A stretch of DNA of 32,699 nucleotides from Paraburkholderia ferrariae NBRC 106233 (GCF_000685035.1 NZ_BAYB01000058.1:1-32699), one strand, 5' to 3'; positions 8,274 to 15,895 are shown, counted from the stretch's first letter. The notes: a model not told the origin generated them from the letters alone. Program-made: numbers and translations.

Positions 8274-8982
8274 CGGTTTGCAGAAGTTCTTCGTGCTGGC
8301 CGACCGCGATTGCGTCCGGCTTGGGGTGGCGCTCGTCCTCGCGGCGTTGACATGCCTCGGGTTGCTGGCCCATGTGGGAGACTGGTTCGCGGTGCGCGTG
8401 GCAGCGCCCAAGCCGAATCCGCCTATCGATATGCGGCTCGTGGAGATCGCGCCTGCGCCACCCGCCGCGCCTGTTGTGCATGCCGCGGTTGCGCCTGCGG
8501 CGGTCGCCACGCGGCCTGCGCAGGTTCGAACACGAGCCACGCCAGCGCGCGAAACACCCGTGCAGCGCAATCCGCTGCCGGCTCTGCCAGTGCGCGAAGA
8601 GGTCCGGGGATCTGCCTCGCCTTCAACTCATGAGGAATCCTCATCGCCCTCCGTCGCACGACCCGCATCGGCCACCACGTCGCAATCAACCGAAGCGACA
8701 CCCGCCGCCCCGGGCAGCACCCAGGCGCGCGTTCTCGCACAACCCACGCCGGTGCTGCCCGACGACCTGCGCGAGCAGGGTTATCAGGTCACGGCGGTCG
8801 CCCACTTCAAGGTGCACCCCGACGGCAGTTTCGACGTGGAACTCGTCAAGCCAACCCAGAATCCGCGCCTCAATCAGATCCTGCTCGAAACCCTGCACCA
8901 CTGGCGCTTCTTCCCGGCCATGGAAAACGGCCACCCCGTGGAAAGCGAGCAGGACGTGCGCGTGCATTTCACGGTGAGTTGA
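8266..8982 (+). CDS. tonB: TonB-family energy transducer
   Basis: 238-residue protein with a single N-terminal TM anchor (about 16-40), a long Pro/Ala-rich periplasmic linker, and a C-terminal TonB domain (QVTAVAHFKVHPDGSFDVE, then LLETLHHWRFFPA) that contacts receptor TonB boxes. GTG at 8266 is chosen because it overlaps the exbD stop by 8 bases; TTG at 8254 is an alternative adding four residues. Neither has a clear Shine-Dalgarno, consistent with coupling to exbD. It completes the receptor-exbB-exbD-tonB unit, so the system probably has a dedicated TonB. Confidence 0.9.
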   Translation: MNSGLQKFFVLADRDCVRLGVALVLAALTCLGLLAHVGDWFAVRVAAPKPNPPIDMRLVEIAPAPPAAPVVHAAVAPAAVATRPAQVRTRATPARETPVQRNPLPALPVREEVRGSASPSTHEESSSPSVARPASATTSQSTEATPAAPGSTQARVLAQPTPVLPDDLREQGYQVTAVAHFKVHPDGSFDVELVKPTQNPRLNQILLETLHHWRFFPAMENGHPVESEQDVRVHFTVS

Positions 8983-9015
8983 CCGGCGCCGGCCGCGGGC
9001 CGCGGGCCAGTCAAC
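8978..9015. terminator. GC-rich hairpin between convergent tonB and the MFS gene
   Basis: GTTGACCGGC (8978-8987) pairs with GCCAGTCAAC (9006-9015) with one mismatch, enclosing CCGCGG repeats. It begins in the tonB stop codon and ends before the stop of the convergent transporter gene. There is no U-tract on either side, so a factor-independent terminator is uncertain. Confidence 0.4.
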
Positions 9016-9019
9016 GCGC

Positions 9020-10318
9020 TTACACGGACGAATGCGAAGTCCCCGCCAGGCCTTGCTGCGCCGGCTCGACGGGCAGCGGCTCGATCCGGCCCACGATCAC
9101 GAGATAGCTGAACGCGCCGAGCACGCAGAAGCCCCCCGCCACAACGAGTGGAATCGTGAACGAGCCCTTCGTGAGCGCGACCATCGCGCCCGTGAACGTC
9201 GTGATGACGATGCCCGCGATATTCGAAGCGAAGTTCTGGATGCCGCCTATCGAGGCCACGTGGCCGGGTGTCGGCGCCACGTCGGCGGGCAGCGCCCAGA
9301 TGCTCGCGGCCGCAAAGGCGAGGCTGCCGTACGAGAGGCCGAAGCACGCGAGCATGAGCCACGTGTCCGACGTGAAGGCAGAAAGCGTGATCGCCGACGA
9401 CGCCAGCATGCCGCCGACCATGCAGGTCTTGCGCGCGGCCGTGAGGCTCCAGCCGCGCCGCACGAGCGTATCGGAGGCCCAGCCGCCCAGCCAGCCGCCC
9501 GGAATCGAAATCAGCGCGGGAATCATCCCCAGCGAGCCGAGCGACTTGAGCGAGAAGCCGCGCGTTTGCACCAGATAGCTCGGGAACCACGTAATGAAGA
9601 AGTAGATGACGAAGTTCAGGCAGAAGAAGCCCAGCATCATCCCCCACAGCGTGCGATAGCGAAAGAGCGACGCCCAGGTCACGCCGCCATTGCCGCGGCG
9701 CCGGCCGCTGCCGTCCTGCTGCGCCGTGGCGCCGCCCGATTCGCCCATCATCGCGCCATGCACGCCCGCGCGATAGATCGCGAACCAGCCGACGATCCAC
9801 AGGATACCCAGGCATCCCGTGATCACGAAGGCCGCCCGCCAGCCGAGCGTGCCGACGATCAGCGCGACCACGGGAATCGAGAGCGCCGAGCCCACGCGAG
9901 AGCCGCTATCGAAGATACTGGTGGCGAACGCCCGTTCTTCGCGCGGGAACCATTGGCTCACGAGCTTCGCACACGACGGATAGGCCCCCGCCTCGCCCAT
10001 GCCGAGCAGCAGCCGGCAGCCGAACATCCCCACCACGCTCGAAGCGGTGGCCGTGGCCGCCGTGAACACGGACCACCAGCCCACCGCAATCGGCAGCGCA
10101 ATGCGCGCACCGATACGATCGACGAACCAGCCGAACGGCATCTGCATGAACGCATAGGTCCAGAAGAATCCGCTCAGCAGCAGGCCCATGTCGGCGGGTC
10201 CGATGCCGAGCGCCTTCTCGATCTGCGGCGCGGCGACCGCAAGATTCGCGCGGTCGATGTAGTTGATTGCAATGGCCAGAAAGCTCAGAAACACGACTAC
10301 CCAGCGCATCTTCCTCAT
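9020..10318 (-). CDS. MFS transporter, anion:cation symporter type (hexuronate/sugar-acid uptake)
   Basis: 432-residue inner-membrane symporter of the ACS branch of the major facilitator superfamily, like ExuT and GudP. Visible signatures are FLAIAINYIDRANLAVAAP in TM1, GWFVDRIGARIALPIAVGWW (MFS loop 2-3 motif), and CRLLLGMGEAGAYPSCAKLV followed by QWFPREERAFATSIFDSGSR, all typical of sugar-acid members. About 12 TM helices can be traced. The start at 10318 has GGAGA upstream. It lies 138 bases downstream of a uronate reductase gene on the same strand and near mannonate dehydratase. Glucuronate, galacturonate or mannonate is the likely substrate. Confidence 0.9.
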   Translation of the reverse strand: MRKMRWVVVFLSFLAIAINYIDRANLAVAAPQIEKALGIGPADMGLLLSGFFWTYAFMQMPFGWFVDRIGARIALPIAVGWWSVFTAATATASSVVGMFGCRLLLGMGEAGAYPSCAKLVSQWFPREERAFATSIFDSGSRVGSALSIPVVALIVGTLGWRAAFVITGCLGILWIVGWFAIYRAGVHGAMMGESGGATAQQDGSGRRRGNGGVTWASLFRYRTLWGMMLGFFCLNFVIYFFITWFPSYLVQTRGFSLKSLGSLGMIPALISIPGGWLGGWASDTLVRRGWSLTAARKTCMVGGMLASSAITLSAFTSDTWLMLACFGLSYGSLAFAAASIWALPADVAPTPGHVASIGGIQNFASNIAGIVITTFTGAMVALTKGSFTIPLVVAGGFCVLGAFSYLVIVGRIEPLPVEPAQQGLAGTSHSSV

Positions 10319-10391
10319 GGGGCTGTCTCCTTACAACGGCATCGTCATTGAATTCGCATCCGCGCGCCGGGATGCCGTCCGCACGCGTCTC

Positions 10392-10421
10392 ACGTCGATA
10401 CGTCGATACGTCGATACGTCG
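10392..10421. repeat. Tandem 8-base repeat ACGTCGAT, 3.75 copies
   Basis: ACGTCGAT is repeated exactly three times and followed by ACGTCG, in the 138-base gap between the reductase gene and the MFS gene. Slippage here would change the leader length of the transporter mRNA by 8 bases per unit. No other feature is seen in the gap apart from the transporter's ribosome binding site. Confidence 0.85.
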
Positions 10422-10456
10422 CGTTCCGCTCTGGTGGCGGAATCGCCCTCCTTCTT

Positions 10457-11611
10457 TCAGGTGGCCACGCGCGAAGCGAGCGCCGCGTGCAGCCTCGGCT
10501 GTGCGAGATCGAGACCGAGCTCACGCGCGAGTTCGATGACGGGCGCAAAGCGCCGCGCCTTTTTCTCCTCGTGATTGCGGGCAATGTCCGCCAGCCGGTG
10601 ATCGAGGAAAGGATTGCAGAAGCGTTCGCGCAACGTGTCGAGATAGGCGCGCGCCGCCGCGCCCTGGCCCAGCGCGTCGAACACCAGCACTACTTCGTCG
10701 CGCCACAGCGCTTCGAGTTCGCCTCGCAGCGCCGGATCGTTCATGGCGTGCAGCGTGTTCTCGTCGGCGGGCCTGCTATCGGCGAGCCAGCGCTCGGCCA
10801 GGTAGGTGTGGCCGAGATTGAGCAACAGGAGTTTCAGGCGCAGGTAATGATCGAGATCGTCGGTGACGATCATCGCCTCGTGCTCGCACGGCAGCACCAT
10901 CGCGTCCTGCCGCTCGATGGCCCAGAGCGCGTACGGTTCGGCAATGGCGCCCACGGGCTGGATCGGCTCGGACACGATGCGGTCGACGAGCGAGTTCACC
11001 CACACGCAACCGCGGCCGAGATAGTCGACGAAGTCCGGGCTCGCCTTCCACTCGCGCGCGAGTTCCATGACGAGCGCGCGCAGCGTGTCGCCGTTGCGGG
11101 TGAGGAGTTCGCACGGATAGAGCGTGAGCGGCGCAGCGCCCGCGTCGAAGCGCGCCTTCAGGAGCACCACGAGCTTCGCGACGAAGCCGCGCGGCACGCG
11201 CGCGCCGGGGCCGAGCAGATCGGCGCCGTCTTCCGCGAAGCGCGCGTAGCCGGTGTCGCCCGTGTTGGAAATCACCACACGCGCGTCGCGCGCGAAGCGC
11301 TCGCGCACGACGGCCCAATCGACGTTGGCATCGAGCGCTTCGGCAATCGCGTCGCCCTCGCGCGTTTCGTCGATGGACTTGCCCTGCTGGAGGCCGCGTA
11401 TGCGCACGGGATAGCGGCGGTGCTCGCGCAGCGCGTCGATACGCGAGCGGCTTGCGGGGTTCGAAGTCGTCTGCACCACGGTGACACGCCCGAGCGCGCG
11501 CCCCTCGCGCAGTGCCTCGGCGATGAACAGATCGGCATGCGCCTGCAGAAAACGGCTCGTGCCGAACTGCAGGATGGGCGGGTTTTGCGGCGGGCGCTTC
11601 GTTTCGTCCAT
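10457..11611 (-). CDS. Mannitol dehydrogenase-family uronate reductase (fructuronate/tagaturonate reductase type)
   Basis: Predicted NAD(H)-dependent oxidoreductase of 384 residues, of the polyol-specific long-chain family that includes UxaB and UxuB. It would interconvert fructuronate and mannonate, or tagaturonate and altronate. The N-terminal ILQFGTSRFLQAHADLF is the family nucleotide-binding segment. VVISNTGDTGY and the C-terminal helical domain with LLLLNLGHTYLAERWL support the assignment. It is about 100 residues shorter than E. coli UxaB, matching a compact subgroup. ATG at 11611 is preferred (GGCGGAG 8 bases before it); an in-frame GTG at 11620 overlaps that site. With uxuA nearby and no uxaA or uxaC, the fructuronate-to-mannonate reaction is the better guess. 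Confidence 0.85.
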   Translation of the reverse strand: MDETKRPPQNPPILQFGTSRFLQAHADLFIAEALREGRALGRVTVVQTTSNPASRSRIDALREHRRYPVRIRGLQQGKSIDETREGDAIAEALDANVDWAVVRERFARDARVVISNTGDTGYARFAEDGADLLGPGARVPRGFVAKLVVLLKARFDAGAAPLTLYPCELLTRNGDTLRALVMELAREWKASPDFVDYLGRGCVWVNSLVDRIVSEPIQPVGAIAEPYALWAIERQDAMVLPCEHEAMIVTDDLDHYLRLKLLLLNLGHTYLAERWLADSRPADENTLHAMNDPALRGELEALWRDEVVLVFDALGQGAAARAYLDTLRERFCNPFLDHRLADIARNHEEKKARRFAPVIELARELGLDLAQPRLHAALASRVAT

Positions 11612-11626
11612 ATCGCGCACTCCGCC

Positions 11627-11962
11627 TCAGCAGACGACGAGCGCCTTGATCACGCCCGCCTCCGGTTCGAGCAGCCTCGGAAACGTTTCGGATAACGAAC
11701 CGGATTCGAGCCGATACGGGTTCGGCACCGAGGCGGGAATCTTTCCCGCGCGCCTCGCGTCCAGCACGCTCCCGAAGTCGACAGGCATGGCGTGGCGGCT
11801 CGCGAGCAGCGTGGTCTCGCGCTTGTGGAACCCGGGGCCGGGAAAGCCGATGCGGGCATCGACTATCGAAATCAGCGCATATTTGCGGCTGGGCGCGGCT
11901 TCCGGCTTCGGCCGCTCGATCACCTCCAGCCGGCCTGGCTTTTCGCAGATGACGGTTTTCAT
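11627..11962 (-). pseudogene. Zinc-type alcohol dehydrogenase remnant with a large in-frame internal deletion
   Basis: The 111-residue frame begins like a zinc-dependent sugar-acid/alcohol dehydrogenase (MKTVICEKPGRLEVIERPKP). After about 25 residues it jumps to the extreme C-terminal part (VDARIGFPGPGFHKRETTLL, then ASRHAMPVDFGSVLDARRAG, ending FPRLLEPEAGVIKALVV). Family members are about 340 residues, so roughly 220 residues are missing. The lost part includes the catalytic and structural zinc ligands and nearly all of the Rossmann fold. No frameshift or stop is present, so it could still be translated, and the reductase gene starts 15 bases after its stop. It cannot be an active dehydrogenase. 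Its likely current role is as the leading frame of the reductase mRNA. Confidence 0.8.
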
Positions 11963-12001
11963 GGGAAATCGTGGCAAAACAGGCGATTGCAAGGCACCGG
12001 C

Positions 12002-12021
12002 GGACCCGCCTTGACGGGTCC
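12002..12021. other. Short perfect inverted repeat upstream of the dehydrogenase remnant
   Basis: GGACCCG (12002-12008) and CGGGTCC (12015-12021) form a 7-bp stem with a 6-base loop, in the leftward leader about 40 bases before the remnant's start. Function unknown. Confidence 0.4.
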
Positions 12022-12050
12022 ATCCAGCAAACCGGCCGCTTCGGCCAAAG

Positions 12051-12061
12051 TGGCCTGACCA
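12051..12061. promoter_or_regulatory. GntR-type operator candidate 1 (TGGCCTGACCA)
   Basis: On the minus strand this reads TGGTCAGGCCA, one base different from the second site at 12090-12100. TGG-N5-CCA fits FadR-subfamily operators (TGGTNNNACCA type). It lies about where leftward transcription would start (see promoter entry 12068-12096). Confidence 0.55.
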
Positions 12062-12067
12062 GCCACG

Positions 12068-12096
12068 AAAATACAAGCCATGGCAAAATTGGTCAA
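12068..12096 (-). promoter_or_regulatory. Leftward promoter for the hexuronate genes
   Basis: On the minus strand, TTGACC (12096-12091), 17 bases, and TATTTT (12073-12068) give a reasonable sigma-70 promoter. Operator candidate 2 overlaps the -35 and candidate 1 covers the expected start point. This is a classical repressor arrangement for the dehydrogenase remnant and reductase. Confidence 0.5.
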
Positions 12097-12100
12097 GCCA
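12090..12100. promoter_or_regulatory. GntR-type operator candidate 2 (TGGTCAAGCCA)
   Basis: This 11-base site is the inverted near-copy of candidate 1, centred 39 bp away. It overlaps the predicted leftward -35 and lies 147 bases before the GntR gene, so it may also affect the regulator's own promoter. Confidence 0.55.
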
Positions 12101-12246
12101 CTTTTACCAGGAGCCCAAGCCGATCCCAAACCGCTCCCACAACCAGCGCCGAAAGCCCCAACCTTCGATTTACAATCGACCCTCTCCCCATTCCCCCTGC
12201 GCGCGGCCTCGCGCCCGCATGAACGACGCATCGACAGGAACCCCGC

Positions 12247-12966
12247 GTGGTCGCCAAATCCGCCGAAACCCGCCGCCTCTACTTGCAGATCGCCGACAAG
12301 CTGCGCGTGCTGATCGACGAACCCGGCTTCGCAAGCAACGGCCGGCTGCCCTCCGAGCGCGCGCTCGCGCAACGGCTGGGCGTGTCGCGGCCTTCGGTGC
12401 GCGAAGCGCTCGTCGTACTGGAGCTGGAGGGGCGCGTGGAGATCCGCATGGGGTCCGGCGTCTATGTCTGCGAAGCGCCCGGTGATACGGCCGGCGCGGC
12501 AACGCGCGCAATGCCGCAGGAAGCGGAACTGGGCGACAGCCTCGTCGATATCATGAACGCGCGGGCGGTGCTGGAGGGCGCGATTGCGGGGAGTGTCGCG
12601 GCGTTCTGCAAGCCGAGAGCGCTAAAGGCACTGCGCGCGATCTTCGAGACGATGGAACGCGAGGTACACGCGGGGCAGATTCCGGAGGCGGCAGACCGCG
12701 CGTTTCACGTAGCCCTCGCGCAGATGACGGGCAACGAGATTCTCGTGCAGACCGTGGAAGCGCTGTTCGACAAGCGCCACACGCCGCTTTCCTCGAAACT
12801 GCGCGATCACTTCGAGAGCGAGACCACCTGGCTTGCGGCACTCGACGAACACCGCGACATACTCGAAGCGCTCGAAGCGCGCGATGCGCTCCAGGCCCAG
12901 GCGGCAATGCAGCGGCACCTTAAGATTTCGCTGGAGCGCGTAATGGCGCGTCGCAAGCTGACGTAG
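12247..12966 (+). CDS. GntR-family (FadR subfamily, FCD domain) transcriptional regulator
   Basis: 239-residue cytoplasmic regulator. The N-terminal winged helix (YLQIADKLRVLIDEPGFASN, then LPSERALAQRLGVSRPSVRE and GRVEIRMGSGVYV) is typical of GntR proteins. The C-terminal half is an all-helical FCD ligand domain with D/H metal-site residues (DIMNARAVLEGAIA, FHVALAQMTGNEI, DEHRDILEALEARD). GTG at 12247 follows ACAGGAAC and aligns with the family N-terminus. It diverges from the reductase unit, and two inverted TGGTCARGCCA sites lie between. By analogy with UxuR/ExuR it would be a repressor released by a hexuronate-pathway intermediate. The ligand is inference. Confidence 0.9.
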   Translation: MVAKSAETRRLYLQIADKLRVLIDEPGFASNGRLPSERALAQRLGVSRPSVREALVVLELEGRVEIRMGSGVYVCEAPGDTAGAATRAMPQEAELGDSLVDIMNARAVLEGAIAGSVAAFCKPRALKALRAIFETMEREVHAGQIPEAADRAFHVALAQMTGNEILVQTVEALFDKRHTPLSSKLRDHFESETTWLAALDEHRDILEALEARDALQAQAAMQRHLKISLERVMARRKLT

Positions 12967-12981
12967 GCCGGGTTTCCCGGC
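12967..12981. terminator. Short hairpin after the GntR gene
   Basis: GCCGGG-TTT-CCCGGC forms a 6-bp perfect stem starting at the last base of the stop codon. It lacks a clear U-tract. The rest of the 108-base gap to the convergent uxuA shows nothing else. Confidence 0.3.
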
Positions 12982-13074
12982 GCGGATTTCGTTGCGTGCT
13001 CAACGGCAAGACATGGCCCGCGCCATCGACAGAGGCAAAGCAGGAGTGCTTTCGCTTAAAGACTCGCGCCCGCC

Positions 13075-14115
13075 TCATGCGAACTTGCTCACCGCCTCCC
13101 ACAGCCCGTTCAGATACACGGCGCCGAGCGCTCGGTCGTACAGGCCATAGCCGGGCTTGCCCTCTTCGCCCCAGATCATGCGGCCATGATCGGGCCGCAC
13201 GTAGCCCGTGAACCCCACGTCGCGATACGCCTTGACGATGGCGGCAATATCGAGCGAGCCGCAGCTCGACAGGTGCGCCGTTTCTTCGAAGTCGCCTTCG
13301 GGCGAGACCTTCACGTTGCGAATATGGGCGAAGTGGATGCGCCCCATCGCGCCGAACTCGCGCACGAGCGATTCGACATGATTCTGCGGCCCCGCGCCGA
13401 GCGAGCCCGAGCAGAGCGTGAGGCCGTTGGCGGGATCGTCGACCACCTTGACGATGCGGGCAAGGTCGTCGCGGTTCTTCACGATGCGCGGCAGGCCGAA
13501 GATCGGCCGCGGCGGGTCGTCGGGATGGATGGCCATCTTGACGCCGCACTCGGCCGCAACGGGAATGATCGCCTTGAGAAAGTATTCGAGGTTGGCCCAC
13601 AGGCGCGCTTCGTCCACCTCGCGGTACTCGGCGAGCAGCGCCTGAAGCGCCTGCGGCGCATAGCTCGAATCCCAGCCCGGCAGCGCGATGCCTTGTTCGG
13701 GGTCGATGCGCTCGACGGCTTCCGTAGTGAACGCGAGGCAGGTGGAACCATCTTCGAGCGTCTTCGCCAGCTCCGTGCGGGTCCAGTCGAACACGGGCAT
13801 GAAGTTGTAGCAGATCACGCGGATGCCGGCGGCGGCCAGGTTGCGGACGGTCTGCTGGTAATTGGCGATCAGGCGCTCGCGCGTGGGCTTGCCGAGCTTG
13901 ATGTCTTCGTGAACCGGCACCGATTCGACCACTTCGAAACTGAGCCCCGCGGCCTCGATGCGCGCCTTGAGCGCGGCGATCTTGTGCGGCGGCCAGGTTT
14001 CGCCCACCGGTTCGTCGTAGATGGCGGAAACGATGTGCGTGAGGCCGGGAATCTGGCGGATGTACTGCAGCGGAACCGGATCCGGTTCGCCGTACCAGCG
14101 AAAGGACATTTTCAC
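13075..14115 (-). CDS. uxuA: Mannonate dehydratase
   Basis: Catalyses dehydration of D-mannonate to 2-keto-3-deoxygluconate, the last glucuronate-specific step before the KDG pathway. The 346-residue protein has the UxuA TIM-barrel features: MSFRWYGEPDPVPLQYIRQI at the N-terminus, CYNFMPVFDWTRTEL, metal-site segments MAIHPDDPP and LTLCSGSLGAGPQN, IHFAHIRNV, and the C-terminal VRPDHGRMIWGE. E. coli UxuA is about 50 residues longer because of insertions; this length matches the compact type. GTG at 14115 is chosen because AGGAGG lies 7 bases upstream; the ATG at 14109 is 13 bases away. It lies convergent to the GntR gene, 66 bases downstream of the monooxygenase gene on the same strand. Confidence 0.95.
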   Translation of the reverse strand: MKMSFRWYGEPDPVPLQYIRQIPGLTHIVSAIYDEPVGETWPPHKIAALKARIEAAGLSFEVVESVPVHEDIKLGKPTRERLIANYQQTVRNLAAAGIRVICYNFMPVFDWTRTELAKTLEDGSTCLAFTTEAVERIDPEQGIALPGWDSSYAPQALQALLAEYREVDEARLWANLEYFLKAIIPVAAECGVKMAIHPDDPPRPIFGLPRIVKNRDDLARIVKVVDDPANGLTLCSGSLGAGPQNHVESLVREFGAMGRIHFAHIRNVKVSPEGDFEETAHLSSCGSLDIAAIVKAYRDVGFTGYVRPDHGRMIWGEEGKPGYGLYDRALGAVYLNGLWEAVSKFA

Positions 14116-14176
14116 GAGTGCGCCTCCTGAAACGCCATAGCGGAAGGATCGGGGCGAGCCGCCGCTATCTGCTGGT

Positions 14177-14191
14177 GCCGATTATATCGGC
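14177..14191. promoter_or_regulatory. 15-base palindrome overlapping a TATAAT on the minus strand, upstream of uxuA
   Basis: GCCGAT-TAT-ATCGGC is a perfect inverted repeat. Its minus strand contains a consensus TATAAT (14186-14181), which overlaps the stop codon of the upstream monooxygenase gene. No good -35 is visible 16-18 bases upstream. It would give uxuA its own promoter about 60 bases before the start codon, possibly with an activator or repressor on the palindrome. Confidence 0.4.
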
Positions 14192-15369
14192 GCGCCGGGC
14201 AACGCGTGGCCCGCTTCGCGCAGGTGCGCCCGCATCGTTTCGAGGCTCAGTTCCGGGCCGAGATGCGATAGCTCGATCGCCGCCGCTTCGGCCGAGGCGC
14301 GCGCAATGTCCAGCACGCGCGCGAACATCGCTTCCTCGTAGTGTCTGACCGCTGCACGCCAGTCTTGCCCGGCCTCCCGCGCTTGCAGAAGATGCCGCGC
14401 CAGTTCCGCGGCATCCAGCAGCGCCGCATTCACGCCCTCGCCGCCGAACGGCGACATCACATGCGCCGCATCGCCGATCAACGTGATGCCCGCGCGGTTG
14501 GGCCAGTGGTGTCCCACCGGCAACGCGTGAATCGGCCGGCTGACGATCTGGTCGTTGCTTGCACGAATCAGGTCGAGCAGCGCCGGTGCCCAGCCTTCGA
14601 ACTCGGCCGCAAGGCGCGCCCGCGCCGCCGCGGGCGCCGCAAAGTCGAAGGTCCTGCCGGCCCAGTCCGACGGCACGCGGAAGATGGCATAGCCGCGCAA
14701 ATGCGCATCGGCATTGCGCTGGACGATCAGGGCGCGGCCGTCGCCTTCCGCGCCGAGCTTGCCGCGGCCCACCAGCGCCGCCAGCGCCGGGTGGTGCGTA
14801 TCCACGGCGTCGATGCCGAACTCGATGAAGGTGAGGCCGCTGTACTGCGGCTCGTAGCGCGACACGAGGGGGCGCACCTTCGACCACGCGCCATCGGCGC
14901 CCACGACGAGATCGAACGGCCCGGCCCCTGTTGCGCCCTGCTCGAACGAAAGGTCCCAGGTGCCATCGCGATTCGCATGCACGGCCTGCAAGCCATGCCC
15001 CCAGCGCACCGCATCGGCCGGCAACGCCGCGAGCAGGAGCGCCCTCAGCGCCGTGCGATCGACTTCGGGGCGCTCGCGACCGGCAGCATCGTCGTCGGCG
15101 AAAATCAGGCGGCCCGTCTTGTCGTAGAGGCGGCTGCCCTGATCCTCATAGCGGGCAATCTTGAGGAACCCGGCTTCGAGCCCCGCGCGGCGCAGCGCGA
15201 GTTGGCCCGAATCGGCATGAAGATCGAGCGTCCCGCCTTGCGGCCGCCAATTCGCATGCGGTTCGCGCTCGAATACGGTGGCCGCGATGCCGCCCTGGCG
15301 GAGAATCCGCGCCAGGGCGAGACCACCCGGACCGGCGCCGACAATGGCAATGCGGGGATGCGCGCTCAT
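14182..15369 (-). CDS. FAD-dependent aromatic-ring-type monooxygenase (TetX-like family)
   Basis: 395-residue class A flavoprotein monooxygenase. The Rossmann dinucleotide motif IAIVGAGPGGLALARIL is at residues 6-22. The mid-protein FDLVVGADGAWSKVRPLV is the DG motif, and GDAAHVMSPFGGEGVNAALLDA is the FAD-ribose/GD motif. It uses NAD(P)H and O2, with an unknown aromatic or polycyclic substrate. It is related to the group containing tetracycline-inactivating TetX, but sequence alone does not show that activity, and most chromosomal homologues are not resistance enzymes. ATG at 15369 follows GGAGGGCGGAG. It diverges from a MarR regulator across a large inverted repeat, so its expression is probably induced by a small molecule. 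Confidence 0.88.
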   Translation of the reverse strand: MSAHPRIAIVGAGPGGLALARILRQGGIAATVFEREPHANWRPQGGTLDLHADSGQLALRRAGLEAGFLKIARYEDQGSRLYDKTGRLIFADDDAAGRERPEVDRTALRALLLAALPADAVRWGHGLQAVHANRDGTWDLSFEQGATGAGPFDLVVGADGAWSKVRPLVSRYEPQYSGLTFIEFGIDAVDTHHPALAALVGRGKLGAEGDGRALIVQRNADAHLRGYAIFRVPSDWAGRTFDFAAPAAARARLAAEFEGWAPALLDLIRASNDQIVSRPIHALPVGHHWPNRAGITLIGDAAHVMSPFGGEGVNAALLDAAELARHLLQAREAGQDWRAAVRHYEEAMFARVLDIARASAEAAAIELSHLGPELSLETMRAHLREAGHALPGAPI

Positions 15370-15389
15370 GACTCCGCCCTCCGGACGAT

Positions 15390-15431
15390 TTATATAGGCT
15401 CCTATGTATAGTAGCATAGGAGCCTATATAA
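15390..15431. promoter_or_regulatory. Perfect 17-bp inverted repeat, double MarR-type operator
   Basis: The arms 15390-15406 and 15415-15431 are exact reverse complements separated by 8 bases. Each arm contains a near-palindrome of its own, ATAGG-NN-CCTAT (15394-15405 and 15416-15427), and their centres are 22 bp apart, about two helical turns. This suggests two MarR dimers bound on the same DNA face. The whole element fills the 76-base gap between the divergent monooxygenase and MarR genes, so it should control both. Confidence 0.85.
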
Positions 15432-15445
15432 CCGGGTCAAAGACG

Positions 15446-15895
15446 ATGGACTGGAAACTTTCGGACAACCCCGCCCCGCTCATCAACATGGCGTCGCGCG
15501 CGTTCATGCGCCTCGGCGACCGGCGGATGAAACCGCTCGGTCTCGGCATCGGCCAGATCCCCGTGCTCTATCTCCTGCGCGACGGCAGCGCGATCTCGCA
15601 GAAGGAACTGGCGCAGCACGCGAAGATCGAGCAGCCTTCGATGGCGCAGATGCTGGCGCGCATGGAGCGCGACGGGCTCGTGCGCCGCACGCCCGATCCC
15701 GACGACGGACGCAGCACGCTGTTCTCGCTGACGAAGCTCGCCTTGTCGAAGCTGCCGGCGGCGCGCGCAGCGCTGCTGGAAGGCAGCAAGACCGCGTGGG
15801 ACGGCTTCAGCGCCGAGGAGATCGCGACGCTGCTCTGTCTGCTGCGGCGGCTGAACGAGAATCTCGACCGGGCCATCGCCGAAGAGGCCGCGTAG
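15446..15895 (+). CDS. MarR-family transcriptional regulator
   Basis: 149-residue winged-helix regulator. The central region has the MarR fold: IGQIPVLYLLRDGSAISQKE, then LAQHAKIEQPSMAQMLARME with RDGLVRR (recognition helix), and PDDGRSTLFSLT in the wing with the conserved DxRS. Dimerisation helices occupy both ends. ATG at 15446 is chosen although the Shine-Dalgarno is weak; TTG at 15404 would lie inside the operator. It is probably a repressor of itself and of the divergent monooxygenase, released by a ligand that may be the monooxygenase substrate. Confidence 0.92.
   Translation: MDWKLSDNPAPLINMASRAFMRLGDRRMKPLGLGIGQIPVLYLLRDGSAISQKELAQHAKIEQPSMAQMLARMERDGLVRRTPDPDDGRSTLFSLTKLALSKLPAARAALLEGSKTAWDGFSAEEIATLLCLLRRLNENLDRAIAEEAA

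Noticed and set aside
10487..11695. 402-codon open frame opposite the uronate reductase
   Set aside because: Composition (Arg, Ala, His, Glu) is typical of an antisense frame and no motif is visible.
14182..15369. Tetracycline-resistance gene tetX
   Set aside because: Only family-level similarity (FAD monooxygenase motifs); substrate cannot be inferred, and chromosomal MarR-linked homologues usually act on other aromatics.
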